Assembly: GCA_963971405.1 (NCBI GenBank)
Contig: OZ020488.1
Location: 20,045,089-20,109,088 of the forward strand
Reading direction: 5' to 3'
Length of the DNA stretch: 64,000 nucleotides
DNA from: Psococerastis gibbosa
Taxonomy: Eukaryota; Arthropoda; Insecta; Psocodea; Psocidae
Under the pieces are notes generated by a model. The model worked only from the letters and a program-made list of their open reading frames with translations. It was not told where the DNA came from and did not search any database. Positions 22,521 through 35,354 of this stretch are shown here, piece after piece. Both the position numbers and the translations under genes were made by a program. How positions within the stretch are numbered: the first letter of the stretch is position 1; the number at the start of each line of letters is the position of its first letter.

Positions 22521-23309
22521 GATTATTATTATTATTATTATTGTATTGTTGATTTCGTTCAAATTTAGCAGAGAAATGTACGACAGTCAAACTCTACGAT
22601 TAGTTGGCCAGCTTTAGCCGGGGAAATCCTCAAATCTGTTTTAATGCACTTGAGTAACACTGCATAATTAACTTAGGTGCTGGTTTTGTATTTTATTCCA
22701 TTAATTCCCATTCGCGGTCAGGAACACTCGGTTCTTTTTTACATTATTATATTCACGGATCAGCGATAATTCAGGTATTCACCTTAAAAATGCTTTGTAA
22801 CCCCAAGAATTGCAAAAAATTAAAATCCTTTTGAGCTCTAAACCCTTTGAGAAGAAAGCAAGTTTTTCAGTGGTTGCTGCCACGCTAAGTAATTCCATGA
22901 AAGTTTTCAGATGACTTTTCAGTTTTTTTCCTTTCTATTTATCTTTCACCCTTTGTACTTTTTCTCAAAAGTGAATACCACCTCACCTTTATAAAAGAGC
23001 ATCTTCGCTTCAACACAAAAGAACAGCGAAGTAAATTCCAAACTAATTTACAATTAGAATTACCAACATACCATCCCTGAATTTTCCATCAAGTAGGTAC
23101 CGTATGTATACCTTCAAGGTGTGTACCTACAATGCTGAACTTAAAGTAAATAACCCTCCAAACAGTTGCTTTTCCTCAGTAAATTTTAACAATGCATTGG
23201 TCTAACTAATCCGTTTACACTGCTCTAATAAAATAACACATGCTGGTATAATAAATGCCACTCCTTATTGAAATACCCTATGGAGTATCCAAATGGTTGA
23301 ATAATATAA

Positions 23310-23674
23310 GAGTGTATAGACCGTAGGAAATTGGCAGCCCGAAATTTAATACTCTTCATTTTTCATTTAATTAACTAAGCATGTTATTAAAGATTTGGCT
23401 CATTACAATTGTAGAAGACTACTTCACGCATCATATAAATACAAGATATTCGTAATTTTCGAAATTTTAGTTTCTTCATAAACAGCATGATAATATTTTA
23501 TAACCTTTAATAATTTTTCACATATAAACTAAAAATACCTTATTATTTGATATACATGCAGTAGTATTCTACAACTTAAATGAGTCAAATCTTTAATAAT
23601 TTACTTAACTTAGTTAATAAAAAATAAAAAGTATTAAATTTCGGGCTGCCAAATTTCCTACGGGCTGTACTCTC
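23310..23674. mobile_element. Palindromic MITE, second copy of the 19136 family
   Basis: Starts GAGTGTATAGACCGTAGGAA and ends TTTCCTACGGGCTGTACTCTC. Internal blocks GGCAGCCCGAAATTTAATAC and GTAGAAGACTACTTCACGC match the 386-bp element at 19136-19521. Arms are more diverged than in the first copy, especially around the centre (23460-23540). Confidence 0.82.
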
Positions 23675-24585
23675 TTAAGTGAGTTTGAATTGATTAACAG
23701 ACTTCATGTCAAGTTTACACGAAAGTTTAGAAATGATTCACTTGCCAGCATTTCAGTCTAAATTTGCCAGGCAAGTGTCATCATATATCCAAATTACTGT
23801 TGTGGAGGGTAGCAAGTGGCAATCATAACATAAAGCCCCCTGCACAACTTCCCTTGTCACTGACAAATGGGCCTCAGGTTCTAATACAGCCCTGACCTTT
23901 CCTATAATAAATTGGATGACACCCATAATCCCTTTATGCATTTTTATAGTATGCAGCTTTGACCTATTTTTCAGAATTTCAGTATTTTACGGCGCCGCTA
24001 CCGCGTGCTAGATCCCTTGTGTGTACGTTGTGGAACTCTCCTCTCCGCTTACCAAATTTCCCATGCTCCCAGTGGGTTTGTTTGCATAATCACCTTTAAG
24101 TGTCGATCTCTGCTGGTATTATAACTCGTGATTGAACGGTTCTCGCTTGAAATCACAGTAGCTACATGGAAATGTTCCAGTTATATTGTTGGTAGACTGC
24201 ACGGAAATACTTAAGGCCTACCATCCTTAGAAATATCCCGGATAATAATTCTGGACGGCATCGCCATGTTCCTCTGTTTGGAGGTGCTTAGATTTCTATA
24301 TAGCCTAGAAGAGATGGAACATTCGCAACCCGCTAATCCCGCTTTTTTCAATTTCTGGGGCCACCCGCTACGTCTCCAATCACCAACTATTGAAAAGATG
24401 TTTCAGGTGGCCTCAGGATTAAAATAATGTTTTGGTGGGCTTGAATGACCCATCTATCCTATATAGAACTCTGGAGATGCCGTGTGGTGGTCCTTTAATG
24501 GTCATTTCTAGAGGTGATTGCCCACGGCTTTTAGTGAACTGTAGTTTGCCCGGTAGACATATATGATGCTTGAATATAATTACAA

Positions 24586-24790
24586 AATTATTGCTTTCTT
24601 ATTAAATGCGTTGGTATAAATAAATCTTCATTATTTCTCTTACCTTCTATGGCATCTTGAATTAGCTTTGTGATGGGCGAAACTCAACGGATTTACGTGG
24701 TTTTTATGAATTGCCTGTCTGTTCGTCGATTTGAGCACACTCGATGGATTTCGATGAAACTCGGCACGTACAGAAGGTGGCCAAGTCTCC
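24586..24790 (-). repeat. TGCTTTCC-family fragment
   Basis: ATTGCTTTCTTATTAAA at 24589 followed by AGCTTTGTGATGGGCGAAAC and TCGATGGATTTCGATGAAA matches the left part of the 21345-22176 copy, with extra sequence inserted between the terminal hairpin and the body. Strongly diverged and truncated near 24790. Confidence 0.55.
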
Positions 24791-25409
24791 GGTAGAAGGT
24801 ACAAGGTACTAAGGTAGCCTGCAGAGGTTACGATTTTTATTTTGCTAATCCACTAATAAAGTCTTTTTTCCTAAATAGAAAAAGACTCTAACCTCATTTT
24901 AACTGGGCTGATCCCCCTAGAAATCCTAATAAAACTAAAATCGCTTATACCTTGTTAATATACATAAAACTTACATAAATGACTGTTAAGGTCTAATTTC
25001 CGTTTATTAGTTACGTAGTTAATGCCGCAAGATATTGCCCAAACAAAATTAAGTTTTCAGAGAAACTCATACTAAAACTCTAATTATTATACCCGTGAAG
25101 AAAAGTTTTCTCATCAGCAGCTATTTTATACAGTACGTATGCTGTTGAATTTTCCAAGTACTATTTGGGTTGCATTTAAGTGTCGTATTTGAGCGAAGTT
25201 TCATATAAGTTTGCTCCAGTTAAACTGATGTGAAACTGATTGACTATTCTCCAATATTTCAATCACACCAATCGCTCAGTTGACTGAGTGTTGTCCATGC
25301 ACAGCCCCATTCATTTCTTTGTCATTCATTGCTGTGGGTCACAGAGACGCAGACCAGTCCGGTCATACGATGTAACACCCGTAAGCATGACTTCACGAGG
25401 TCAAGAGTC

Positions 25410-25765
25410 AAGAGAACCGGTACGAGTATAAGTTGAAAAAATTCGTTGGAGCCGTTTTATAGAAAAGTGTTGTTGCTGCTTTTTGGAGAATTTTTAGGGT
25501 ACACCCCCAAAATTGAGTTTGCCCAAAATAAAAATAAATAGTTCCTAGAGATGAGTTTTTTGAACCTACAAGCATTATTTCATCAAAATCGACGATCAGA
25601 TAGACAGACAGACTGACAGACATTTTGTAAAAACCACTGTTTTTGGTTCTAGGGACCTCAAAACGTGTAAACCCACTGAAATCTCGCTATAGATAATTTT
25701 CAACAACACAAAGCTTTACTTATTATACTACTATGTAAACTACAATATATAAATAGGAAAGCAAA
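25410..25765 (+). mobile_element. TGCTTTCC-family element with internal deletion
   Basis: Begins with AGAACCGGTACGAGT, the same outer block found left of the 15060 and 41561 copies. It then jumps directly to the body block GAAAAAATTCGTTGGAGCCG and continues to ATAAATAGGAAAGCAA at 25762. About 480 bp of the full-length copy are missing between those two points. It contains AGATAGACAGACAGACTGAC. No coding capacity. Confidence 0.65.
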
Positions 25766-26454
25766 ATTACCATAGTTAATCGTCTTCACATTTTGGAATG
25801 GAAATATGGTAATGGTTAAATAATACACAGACAAGTTGAGAAATCCACAATGGAAACTTTAAAAAACATAAAATCCATTCTTTATGTTTCAAAATTTTCT
25901 ATCGTCGAGCTAGTAATACAATCTAATTCCTTACATCTTTCCTTTATCTCTTTTTCTTCACTGATGTAATATAAATAAAGTGCCAAAACTTCGATTGATA
26001 GTGGAGAAGTTATTTACTAAGAGAAAAGGACTTTAAGTGGAACCGTGGGTGGATTGCATGCATTCCCTTCAAAATTCCATTTTGTATTATTCTTCGATTT
26101 TGTTGACGCAGTCATAAAAGTTACAATATAAGAATTCTGGTTAGAGGTAGATTTGAATTTTGAAACTGCTGAGTCATTCTTAGCAAGAGCCAAATTTTTA
26201 AATGGCTCAGTCTTTTGTACTGTCGATGGATCTGTCTCAACGTTAATATTGCATTCTCGTTAACCTCAGGTGTCGCACTCTAACTGATCATGCTGTTTAT
26301 AGTGATTACCATGACAAACGCCGTCAAAAATAAAAAATATCCCCATTCTCAAAAGTCAACTCTTTGGGCATATTATTGCAAAAATTAAATACGCTAAAGT
26401 AGTATATAATAGTATTCTGTATACTATGCCATAGATATTAAAAAATAAGTTTCT

Positions 26455-26741
26455 GCTAAATGCAGTCGATTTGTATTACAACCCATTTATTAGGCCATCC
26501 ATGTACGAGTACATGCTGGCTTTCAAGGTCAGATTTTTGCAAGAGGAAATGTTAATTTTTTAGCGGATCATTTAGAGAACTTAGGGTTTAATTGCTGCAC
26601 TTTTCAAAGTATCCCTGTTGTTGCCTAAAATCATGAAAATTGGATTTGGCAAAGGAGGTTTTATGTCTCCTAAGCCTTCCCAATAAAAATTTCACATTTA
26701 ATTCACTCGCAAACCAGCGCGGACCTGAAGTCAACACTCGC

Positions 26742-26775
<34 letters not shown>

Positions 26776-27820
26776 ACCCTACAAATTGTAGTGGCTGACA
26801 ACCTTGAACCGAAAAATGAAATTTAGGCCTACAATATATTGTTCAAATCAACTATGTGGGAACATAACATAAGTTTATTAAAAATTTCGATAAACCTGGA
26901 GATAATGAGCAAACTTGACAAAAATTACGCTCAAGACCCATCACCAGCTCTGAAAAAATTCATCTCTGTCGCGTTACTAATGGGCATAAAAATCGTTTCA
27001 TAGCTGAAATAGTAAGGCAATGGGACGTGTTAACGTAATGGTATGGTGTTTCAATACTCGCCTGCGATCTTTGAATGTATTGGGTCGTTTCTATTTCTCT
27101 TTTATGCTGTGTGAGAAATGTACCTCATCTTAAGAGGAAGAGTCTTTGGTTTCCGAATCTCATCTAAAAACTACCCGCATCTAATCGTATTACACTCTTT
27201 TTGCTCCCTGTCATGTTTTTCCATTGGTCTGAATGTAAAAATAAGGACTGCACCGCGCAGATTTTGTGCCCATCGTCATTAGCCCTCTACTTTCAAAGTT
27301 CGCAACAAGCAAATTGAAGTACTATGTCATTCAGTAATTATTTCGGTTACTATTTTAGTTGTAGGACAATTTTTACCACCATTAGGAACGCGACAGAGAT
27401 GAATTTTTTTCAGAGCTGGTGAGGGGTCGTGGGCGCCATTTTTGTGGATTTTGCTCATTATCTTCAGATCTATGGAACTTTTTATGGAATTATGCTCTCA
27501 CACAGTTGGCTTGAAAAATATACTAGTATATGCTATTTTTTGGTCCAAAGTTGGCGGCTACTCAAATTCGAAGAGTATAGTCCAAAAAAACGGGAGTGAT
27601 GACTTGTCGTCCACGCTGGTTTGCTAGTGAAGGAAATGAGAAATTTTCATTGGTGAGGCTTAGGAGACATAAAACCTCCTTTGTCGAAGCCAAGTCTGTT
27701 TTTTACAAGGCTTCTAGGCACCAATTCCTAAGTCCTTTGCCTGGTCCGCGAAAAAATTAATATTTCCTCTTACACAAATCTGAACTTGAAACCCATCATA
27801 GCCTATAAATAAATGGCCTA
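26455..27820. repeat. Large diverged inverted repeat, about 500-bp arms
   Basis: Segments of 26455-27005 occur in inverse order at 27365-27820. AGGAGGTTTTATGTCTCCTAAG (26644) pairs with CTTAGGAGACATAAAACCTCCT (27658). AGCTCTGAAAAAATTCATCTC (26947) pairs with GAGATGAATTTTTTTCAGAGC (27395). GCAAACCAGCG (26709) pairs with CGCTGGTTTGC (27615). The spacer is about 360 bp. The left arm contains a 28-T homopolymer at 26743-26770. No terminal signature or TSD was resolved and no reading frame with recognisable motifs crosses it. Confidence 0.72.
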
Positions 27821-28554
27821 AAAGCCAAGGTAAATGAAGACATTAGTTTACATTTATTAAAATTTGTCAATAAATCAGGAAAAAAAATTATATTTTGATT
27901 GAAATTTTTCGAACTGCACCAACTCCTATGTCTATGGGTTGTAATTTGACTATTAACGATCGAGGCTATACCTACGAATATAACAAAATTAGAAACTATT
28001 AAACCAACAAGTACAATTATACATATTACATATATGGGACAGAACTGTTAGTGTATGTTGAACGTGGTTCATTTCCGAAGAATCATTCAAATTTAAAGTC
28101 GTTAATTTATCCCATTTTGTGGAGTTAAAGAGCATATTTAATGCATCACTCTGTGATAATGATAAACAAACACAAAGAAAATTGCTGCAGATTATGTCTA
28201 TTGTGCGAAACATAGCTGGCAGTTCCATCACTCAGTTATGCGCTTGACCTAATTTCTCATGAAATTATATTACATTAGGAAAGGATGAAATATAATTTGC
28301 ATTTGATTGATGAAAATAGTGAAATTGACACTCGAAAGCTTGCGCTGATAATTAGATTTTGTGTAGCTAAACGTCACTGAAATTATGCAAATAACGCCTT
28401 TCTCTACAGTTAATAATGTCAAGAGGATTTGATTGACTTACAGTGGTGATTCCTATAGGTACGATATTATGTAGCCCATGTACGTATCCAGGATTTATTT
28501 CGGGGTTGGATGATATGCAGAGAGTTGCTGCCAACTAATCGTTGAGATTGTGAC

Positions 28555-28637
28555 CTCATCAGAAGAATTGTTCACTCTTGCGACAATTACCCTTTTGACC
28601 TCAGAAGAATTGTTCACTCTTGCGACAATTGCCCGCA
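28555..28637 (+). repeat. Tandem duplication of about 43 bp
   Basis: GACCTCATCAGAAGAATTG..CACTCTTGCGACAATTACCC is followed at once by GACCTCAGAAGAATTG..CACTCTTGCGACAATTGCCC. The units differ by one small indel and one or two substitutions. Short, recent-looking local duplication without further context. Confidence 0.8.
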
Positions 28638-28746
28638 TGTAGCCTATATACAAACATATGAAGCAATGCCCGATAATAGATGGTAAATTAAAAGCTTTTG
28701 TTCTTGTCCCGTGATATCTTGAGATATATAATTACAATAACTTTCA

Positions 28747-28891
28747 CGTGATGAAGAAGTAGAATCCGGGATGATCCGGGTCTATCTGAAAGCTTACTTC
28801 CAAACGTTTCGTCAACATCTGCGGTCGACATCTTCAGTGGTGCTTCAGATCAACAACGGCCTATCATCTCGGATACTACTGTTTTATCTTG
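28747..28891. repeat. Relative of the 6091 palindromic element
   Basis: GTGATGAAGAAGTAGAATCC on the left and GGATACTACTG on the right bracket one hairpin unit (inverse: CTGAAGATGTCGACCGCAG, then GTTGACGAAACGTTTGG). The second hairpin unit is missing, so this copy is half of the palindrome. Here the stem reads GTCGAC/GTTGAC, which still pairs via a G-U. Confidence 0.65.
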
Positions 28892-30812
28892 GGGATTTAG
28901 GATTCAGGATAATTTCATTTTATTCCCGATGTTAATTTATTCTGTAAAAGGCATGATTGGCCCGCCTGGAAAGATCCTGTTGCTCACCCCATGCTCTGAA
29001 AAGGTCCCGCAGCCGCAGCTGCAGGTTGCACTCTCAGCACACCCCATGTCTATGCATCAGCGCCGTGTACCTTCCCTGACTTGACATACTGTATGTAGCC
29101 TGCTTAGTCTAGTTTCTTAGGTACACATTCCTCGATGCTTATGTGCCTCAAATATAGTTTATTTCAGATCCTTTACAATTTTTAATTTTAATTTTTAATG
29201 GTTTCGATTTATAAAGTAAATTAAATGTGAATAAATAACAATACATATTACATAGCTTGGCTACTTGGAAATGCCACAAAACAGCATCCAAACTGAAAAC
29301 CCGTGATCACCCTTGGCAAATCATCATGCAAAAATTGTAAAATGAAGTTTACAATTGAGTGCTTTAATTGAGAGTTTTAATTTTAAATTAAAAACACTGT
29401 AACTCTCCATTATCAGGTATACCTATATAACTCTCTAATTTAATATACATTTATTTATGAAATGAAGTCCCTACTCAGCTCAATTAGGCCTACTCAACCC
29501 ATTTGACATAACTTACTTACTTTTTCGTGTACGAGATTGAGACTCATTAAAGTCTTCGAACCCAGTGTTTTGCCACCTTGACGCCACTGTCTGGGTACTC
29601 CCAAAGATCGTACCTAACACTTTTCTATTGGTAACTCTACCCATTTACTTGATTTTCTTACCACTACAATTACGTGCAGTGCAATAAGGATAATCTGACC
29701 AAATCGTCCGTTGATGAAGAGGCCTACTATACTCACGCCAGATTTACAAAACATAACAACCTGACAGGGAGTCAATGGGCCATTCTATGTAGAGTAAATT
29801 TTCCTACAAAGAAAGGTAATTTTATCTAGTCTCAATTTAGTGAATTTTGAGGAACTTTCTATCATAGTAGCTAGCAAGTTAGCCGTAGCCTACCACAACT
29901 TAAATAAAAATGTAAAATGACAGTAAACATTTTTCATTTCTGTAACTATTTTACTACCATCTTGTTTTGGCGGCTAGTATCAGGTTTTTAAAATTATTTC
30001 CTTCTATCCTCCAGAAAAAAAACATTTTGCACACTCGAGCAAGAAAACAGGACAAACATTTATTTTTTCACCAGACATGGGTACGAAAAACCGGACTGTT
30101 TTCACCGGACTTCTGGCAACCCTAAGCCTTAGCCCTGATAACACTGAGGACAGTATGTATTTTGCCAAGTTTTACCAAACCGAGGGGAAACCTCAATATT
30201 GTCCTTTCATTTCGATTGTAAGGCAGTTGATCGGAGTCACCCTTATGGCCGGCAAACCATAAATTCTGTGCATGTCACCTAAAACACTATAAAATTTCAA
30301 AATGTCATCACGTAAACCTATACAGTGCCAACCAATTTTATAGGGTCTTCATAATAAATTATGAAGTGTCCAACTTTACAGCGTTGAAAAAGCACTCAAA
30401 CTGACCTTTTATTTATATAGTATAAGCTTTAAGTTTATGATCAGCAAACCCTCTGTGAACACAAAGGTTTAAATTAAGGTGCGGTGCAATTTACACTTAT
30501 GACCGCACTTGTTTCCTTACTATGTTTCCGAAATCCATTTTTTATGGCATAGGAATTTCTCATAGTAAATTTTATGAATTATAACTGAGCCACCATACAC
30601 GATATCGTATACTGTGATATAAAGTCAAGTAATAATAAACTGTGTCCCATAAAGGCAAGGTCCACAAACCCGTTTCGTATAGCAGTAATTTCTCGCCCGC
30701 TTTAACCCCTGTTTGTTTTAACAACATGGGCGTCAAGTTCATAGAACACCATATTGCAATACTCTGATCAAGTTGCTCGGGATATTACTATTCGGTACTT
30801 CCTTACAATTGT

Positions 30813-30895
30813 CATAGGAAAGCTTTGTGATGATCGAAATGTTCGATTTTGAGAATTCAGTGGATTTACACGTTTTGAGGTACCGGGATCAAGAA
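30813..30895 (-). repeat. TGCTTTCC-family fragment
   Basis: AGGAAAGCTTTGTGATGATCG followed by GGATTTACACGTTTTGAGGT matches the left body of the 21345-22176 copy. It stops before the CAGACAG tract. Downstream lie C-rich runs at 30931-31000 that I cannot classify. Confidence 0.6.
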
Positions 30896-31692
30896 TATGC
30901 GGGATTCAGGGGGTTAACCTGCCTATCCCTCCCCCCCCCAATTTTTTTCACTTCACCTACCGAGAGAGAACCCTGACCCTTCCCCCCCCCCCGTTTCCCA
31001 TTTTGTTAATAAGTCTTTGTAATCTACAAACGAAACTGTTTGGTAAATGAGTAGCCTACACCCCCACTATTTCGGGTCAATTGATCAATTGAAAGGAAAA
31101 CCTTAGGGTTGACCTGGTTGACCTCTGTAGGTAACGTTTTATTAATAAGTCTTCGTAGTATGAAAAATCTAATGGTGTTTGAGGTCAAAATTCGTAAAAC
31201 CTAGTTTTTTTAAACCTTCCTCTGACCTATAAGCACTAACATTTCGCTTCAGGCCTCACAAACCGTTGTTGGCTATCTGTAAGTAGGCCTACTTATACCA
31301 TAATTCGTAACTAAATGAATGACGTCATCGCCAAAGTAAGCAGGCCATTTCCACGTCGGGTTAACAGGTGTAGTTGTACAAATAGAGGTTAAATTTTCTT
31401 TGATATCGTACCTACTTACAGTACGTGTCTAAGTAATTAGGTTATTATTATAAACATAATGCATTTTCTATTGCGGTATGTCTCATATCTCTATAAAGCA
31501 GGCCTACGTCTGTATAAAAATGTAATATAGTATTTATGAATTCAACAATGACACTGGGCAGCTTTTCAAAGTATATAATATAATATATCTGTAGATATTG
31601 TACTAGCAGACACACGATATTTAAACGAAGTGTAAATCATGTTACTCGGGAGATTTAGAATTTTGATCCTTAAAGTGCCCCATGAATAGACC

Positions 31693-32079
31693 TGTAGCTT
31701 GTCGAAGGACGATGCAATTGAATAGGCAGTGTAGACTTGAATTGGTTTGTATTGCAGTGCTTCGACTCAAGTTAGAGTAATTTAACACACAGTGGTTACA
31801 ATATGAGCTGTGAGACGAGAACGATACATGCTTACAATTAATATTGAATTTGATCCAGCCTGCTTCCATATAGAAAAACCAACTCTGTGTCCACAGCTAA
31901 AGGAGCTGATGAGACACAGAGGGTAGATTAAAGATATTATTGAATAAGAGAAATAAATACGTAAAAGGAAGATTGAGGAATATTGAATTATCTGAATGTG
32001 AACAGCGCCATCTACCGGGAAAAAGGTGAAGCTGGAAGCAGACTGGTTATTACACATGTGGGACTAAGTGGTCCCCACA
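31693..32079 (-). repeat. 3' LTR of the Gypsy element
   Basis: 387 bp. In the element's orientation it starts TGTGGGGACCACTTAGTCC and ends CAAGCTACA. It appears identical to 36516-36902. It contains AT-rich stretches where a promoter and polyadenylation signal would lie, but I do not assign them. Short frames inside it are repeated identically in the other LTR, which supports sequence identity. Confidence 0.95.
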
Positions 32080-32094
32080 TTACCCCCCTCCTAA
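32080..32094 (-). other. Polypurine tract
   Basis: Minus-strand purine-rich AGGAGGGGGGTAA directly abuts the TGTGGGG start of the 3' LTR. This is the expected plus-strand priming site of reverse transcription. It also overlaps the end of the pol reading frame. Confidence 0.8.
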
Positions 32095-35000
32095 GACTGG
32101 AAGTCGGAGAAATGTCGTGGAACGTGGACGTGACGACCTGAGCGAGTGGTGCGAGTCGGTGGTGTCGGCACGACGTCAGTGGCAGGAAGTGGTGAGGAGA
32201 CCTTCTCCTGAGGTTTATCTTGAGCAGGATGCTGATGCGGGGGGTTGATCGTAGACTGGTGAGACGGTTCGTCTGTACTGGCATTAATGTAGGCCGGCTT
32301 GACCCTGTCCATTGACACAGTAACCGCACGACCGCGGCTTGAAATCGTAACTGTTTTGTCGGTGCGACTTAACACAGGGAATGGTCCCGCATAAGGACGT
32401 TCGAGGGAAGCACGGACGTGGTCTTGTCTCACGAAAACGTGCGTGGCCTTGGCAAGGTCTTGTGGGATGAATGTTTGATGAGCCCCGTGTCTCTGGACGC
32501 GAGTGGGGCGTAGTGAGTCGAATTTCCTTCGAAGTGAGATGAGAGTGTCCGCCGGACTCTGATTTGAAGGAGGAGTTGTCAGCATCTGTCCTGGTAGTTT
32601 TAATGGTTCACCATAGACCAGATCTGCTGGAGAAGCTTGAAGATCTTTCTTAAGAGTGGCGCGCATGCCCAGTAAAACTAGCGGAAGGGCTTCCGTCCAT
32701 TTGTCATTGGCATGACACATAATGGAGGCTTTGAGTGAGCGGTGCATACGCTCTACCATGCCGTTGGATGCAGGGTGGTAACTGGTAGTCCGTGCATGGT
32801 GAAATCCGCATAATCGGGCCAGGTCAGCAAACAAATGGCTCTCAAACTGTCGGCCGCGATCTGTAGTAATTGTCTCCGGGCACCCAAACCGGCTGATCCA
32901 GCAGGAAATGAGGGTTCTGGCGACGTTTTCGGCGGTGATGTTCACCATAGGAGCGGCTTCCGGCCATCGCGTGAAACGGTCAACGAGTGTTAACAAATAC
33001 GTGTAGCCTTCCGACGGTGGTAATGGGCCTACAATGTCGAGGTGTATGTGCTGAAACCGTCGGTCAGGCTGAGTAAAGGTTCCAATCGCAGTGAGGGTGT
33101 GTCGATGTATCTTGGACAATTGACAGTTGACACACAGACGAGCCCAAGCGCGGCAATCCTTACGGATAGAAGGCCATATGTAGCGTTGGGCAACCAGGTT
33201 AGCAGACGCTGCTATTCCTGGGTGATGTAGGCTGTGTAGGTGCTCGAAAAGTTGTCGACGTAATGGTTTGGGCACAAATGGGCGTTGTATGTCTTGACTA
33301 GAATCGCACGTAAGGACTGAATCAGAGCCCGGAATGGGAACATCAACGAGGATGAGGGACGTCTTTCTACTGGACCGAAGCTCTTTGAGTTCTCTGTCGT
33401 CTTTCTGAGCAGAAGAAAGTTGCTCAGGAGATACGGGAGTAGAGATTGCTTCGATTCTTGAGAATGCATCAGCGGCCAAGTTGTCCTGCCCAGCGATGTA
33501 TTGGATGTCCGTGGTGAATTGAGAGACGAATTCCATTTGCCGCATTTGGCGAGGTGAGCAACTTGTTTTTGGATTCTGAAAAGCGTGCGTCAACGGTTTG
33601 TGATCGGTATACACGACAAAAGCGCGCGCTTCTAGCAGGTAACGGAAATGACGAATGGCGTCGTGTACCGCAAGCAATTCGCGATCGTAGGCGGACCATG
33701 TTCGTTGGTTTTCTTTAAGTTTCTGCGAGAAGAATGCCAATGGCTGCCAATGATCGTTGATCCGTTGTTGGACTGTAGCTCCGATACTGGTGTCTGATGC
33801 ATCTGTGACTAGTGCAATCGGAGCCGTATGATCTGGATGCGCGAGTAGGGTGATGCGTGCCAGACTGTGTTTGCATGAGCTGAAAGCTTCGGTAAGCTTT
33901 GTTGTCCATGGTATCGTAGCGTTCCCTTTTACCTTGTCTCCAGATAACAACGTGTTGAGTGGTGCTTGTTCGTTGGCTGCATTTGGTAGGAACCGGCGGT
34001 AGTAGTTAATCATGCCAAGGAAACGGCGTAGATCTTTGAATGTCTTTGGAAGAGGGTATTCAGTGAGTGCCTTTACCCTGTCTGGTAGGGCTTGTGTGCC
34101 TTCTGCTGACACGAGGTAACCAAGAAAGCTGATTGACCCAACGCCGAGGGTACACTTGCTAGGATTAATGACTAGGCCATATTCTCGGAATCGTTGGAAG
34201 AGTTGACGTAGGTGTGATTCGTGCTCCTGCTTATCACTCGATGCAACCAGTACGTCGTCGATGTATGAATATGCCCACGGGAGGTCGCGTAGGATGTTAT
34301 CCATGAAGCGTTGGAAGGTTTGAGCAGCATTGCGAAGACCAAATGTCATGAATGGGAATTCGAAAAGGCCGAACGGAGTATTTATTGCTGTCTTTGGAAT
34401 GTCACCATTGGAAACTGGTATCTGGGTGAATGCTTTGACCAGGTCTATTTTGCTGAATACGGTTTTTCCTCGCAATTCTGCACTGAAATCTGCGATGTGG
34501 CGGACTGGGTACGCGTCAGGAATTGTTCGAGCATTGAGCCGTCTGTAGTCCCCGCATGGGCGCCATGAATGGTCGCTTTTAGGTACTAGGTGTAATGGTG
34601 AGGCCCATGGGCTGTCGGACGGACGACATACGCCGGTCTGGATCATGTCGTTGAACTCCTTTTTGGCGATAATAAACTTGTCCGGGGCCAACCGGCGTGG
34701 GCGAGCGGAGACGGGAGGTCCGTCTGTCGTTCTAATGTAGTGGACCGTGGAGTGTTTGACCTGGTCTGTGGGTTGTCTCGGCCGCGTGAGGTCGCTAAAC
34801 TCCTCAATTATTACTTTTAGACTGGCCGGGGTACTGTGCGGTATTGTTAAGGTAGAAACGCTAGGTTGCTTGGAGGGGCTTTGACACAGGTTCGCCTTGC
34901 GATGCGTTGTCCCGTCGATCAGCTTTGAGTTCTGGAGATCCACCAGCAAATTAGAGGCTGCGAGAAAGTCTGCACCGATGATTGGTTGCGTGACATCGGC

Positions 35001-35354
35001 AATGATGAAATTCCAACGGAAACTGCGTCGTAATCCCAGGTCCAGTTGTTGAGCTGTTGTTCCGTACGTATTGATGATTGTGCCATTGGCGGCAGTCAGC
35101 TCGAGTTGAGTACGACGGAGCGGTAGGTTGAGACGGGCACGTGGAAAAACGCAGATGTCGGACCCTGTGTCAATGAGATAACGTATCTTGGTGCAAGGGT
35201 CCGTGATAAGAAGGCGATGTGAGGTTTTAAGCAGGTGTGTAGTGGCGCAGGCAGGCCCTGCCTTTACTGGCTGCGATCGTCGTTTTTCGGAAATCTGCAT
35301 GGCTGCTGGCACTTTCTGGCCTTCCTCCCATAGGTTTGGTGGTAAAAACACCAA
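32091..35354 (-). CDS. pol: Gypsy pol polyprotein (PR-RT-RNase H-IN)
   Basis: Open frame of about 1087 codons. The first listed codon is TTG, so the protein is probably made as a gag-pol fusion by -1 frameshifting rather than from its own start. Residues about 60-70 carry the protease motif LIDTGSD. RT spans about 215-395 with the catalytic YIDD at 364-367. RNase H begins at LVTDAS (about 515-520) and continues through YTDHKPL. The integrase HHCC zinc region ends at CVNC (741-744), and the DDE triad is D773 (HLDIVGP), D832 (TTDRG) and E868 (NGMVERM) with the usual D-35-E spacing. All catalytic motifs are intact and there are no internal stops. The C-terminal tail is Pro/His rich. It cleaves, copies and integrates the element. 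Confidence 0.95.
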   Translation of the reverse strand: MVFLPPNLWEEGQKVPAAMQISEKRRSQPVKAGPACATTHLLKTSHRLLITDPCTKIRYLIDTGSDICVFPRARLNLPLRRTQLELTAANGTIINTYGTTAQQLDLGLRRSFRWNFIIADVTQPIIGADFLAASNLLVDLQNSKLIDGTTHRKANLCQSPSKQPSVSTLTIPHSTPASLKVIIEEFSDLTRPRQPTDQVKHSTVHYIRTTDGPPVSARPRRLAPDKFIIAKKEFNDMIQTGVCRPSDSPWASPLHLVPKSDHSWRPCGDYRRLNARTIPDAYPVRHIADFSAELRGKTVFSKIDLVKAFTQIPVSNGDIPKTAINTPFGLFEFPFMTFGLRNAAQTFQRFMDNILRDLPWAYSYIDDVLVASSDKQEHESHLRQLFQRFREYGLVINPSKCTLGVGSISFLGYLVSAEGTQALPDRVKALTEYPLPKTFKDLRRFLGMINYYRRFLPNAANEQAPLNTLLSGDKVKGNATIPWTTKLTEAFSSCKHSLARITLLAHPDHTAPIALVTDASDTSIGATVQQRINDHWQPLAFFSQKLKENQRTWSAYDRELLAVHDAIRHFRYLLEARAFVVYTDHKPLTHAFQNPKTSCSPRQMRQMEFVSQFTTDIQYIAGQDNLAADAFSRIEAISTPVSPEQLSSAQKDDRELKELRSSRKTSLILVDVPIPGSDSVLTCDSSQDIQRPFVPKPLRRQLFEHLHSLHHPGIAASANLVAQRYIWPSIRKDCRAWARLCVNCQLSKIHRHTLTAIGTFTQPDRRFQHIHLDIVGPLPPSEGYTYLLTLVDRFTRWPEAAPMVNITAENVARTLISCWISRFGCPETITTDRGRQFESHLFADLARLCGFHHARTTSYHPASNGMVERMHRSLKASIMCHANDKWTEALPLVLLGMRATLKKDLQASPADLVYGEPLKLPGQMLTTPPSNQSPADTLISLRRKFDSLRPTRVQRHGAHQTFIPQDLAKATHVFVRQDHVRASLERPYAGPFPVLSRTDKTVTISSRGRAVTVSMDRVKPAYINASTDEPSHQSTINPPHQHPAQDKPQEKVSSPLPATDVVPTPPTRTTRSGRHVHVPRHFSDFQS

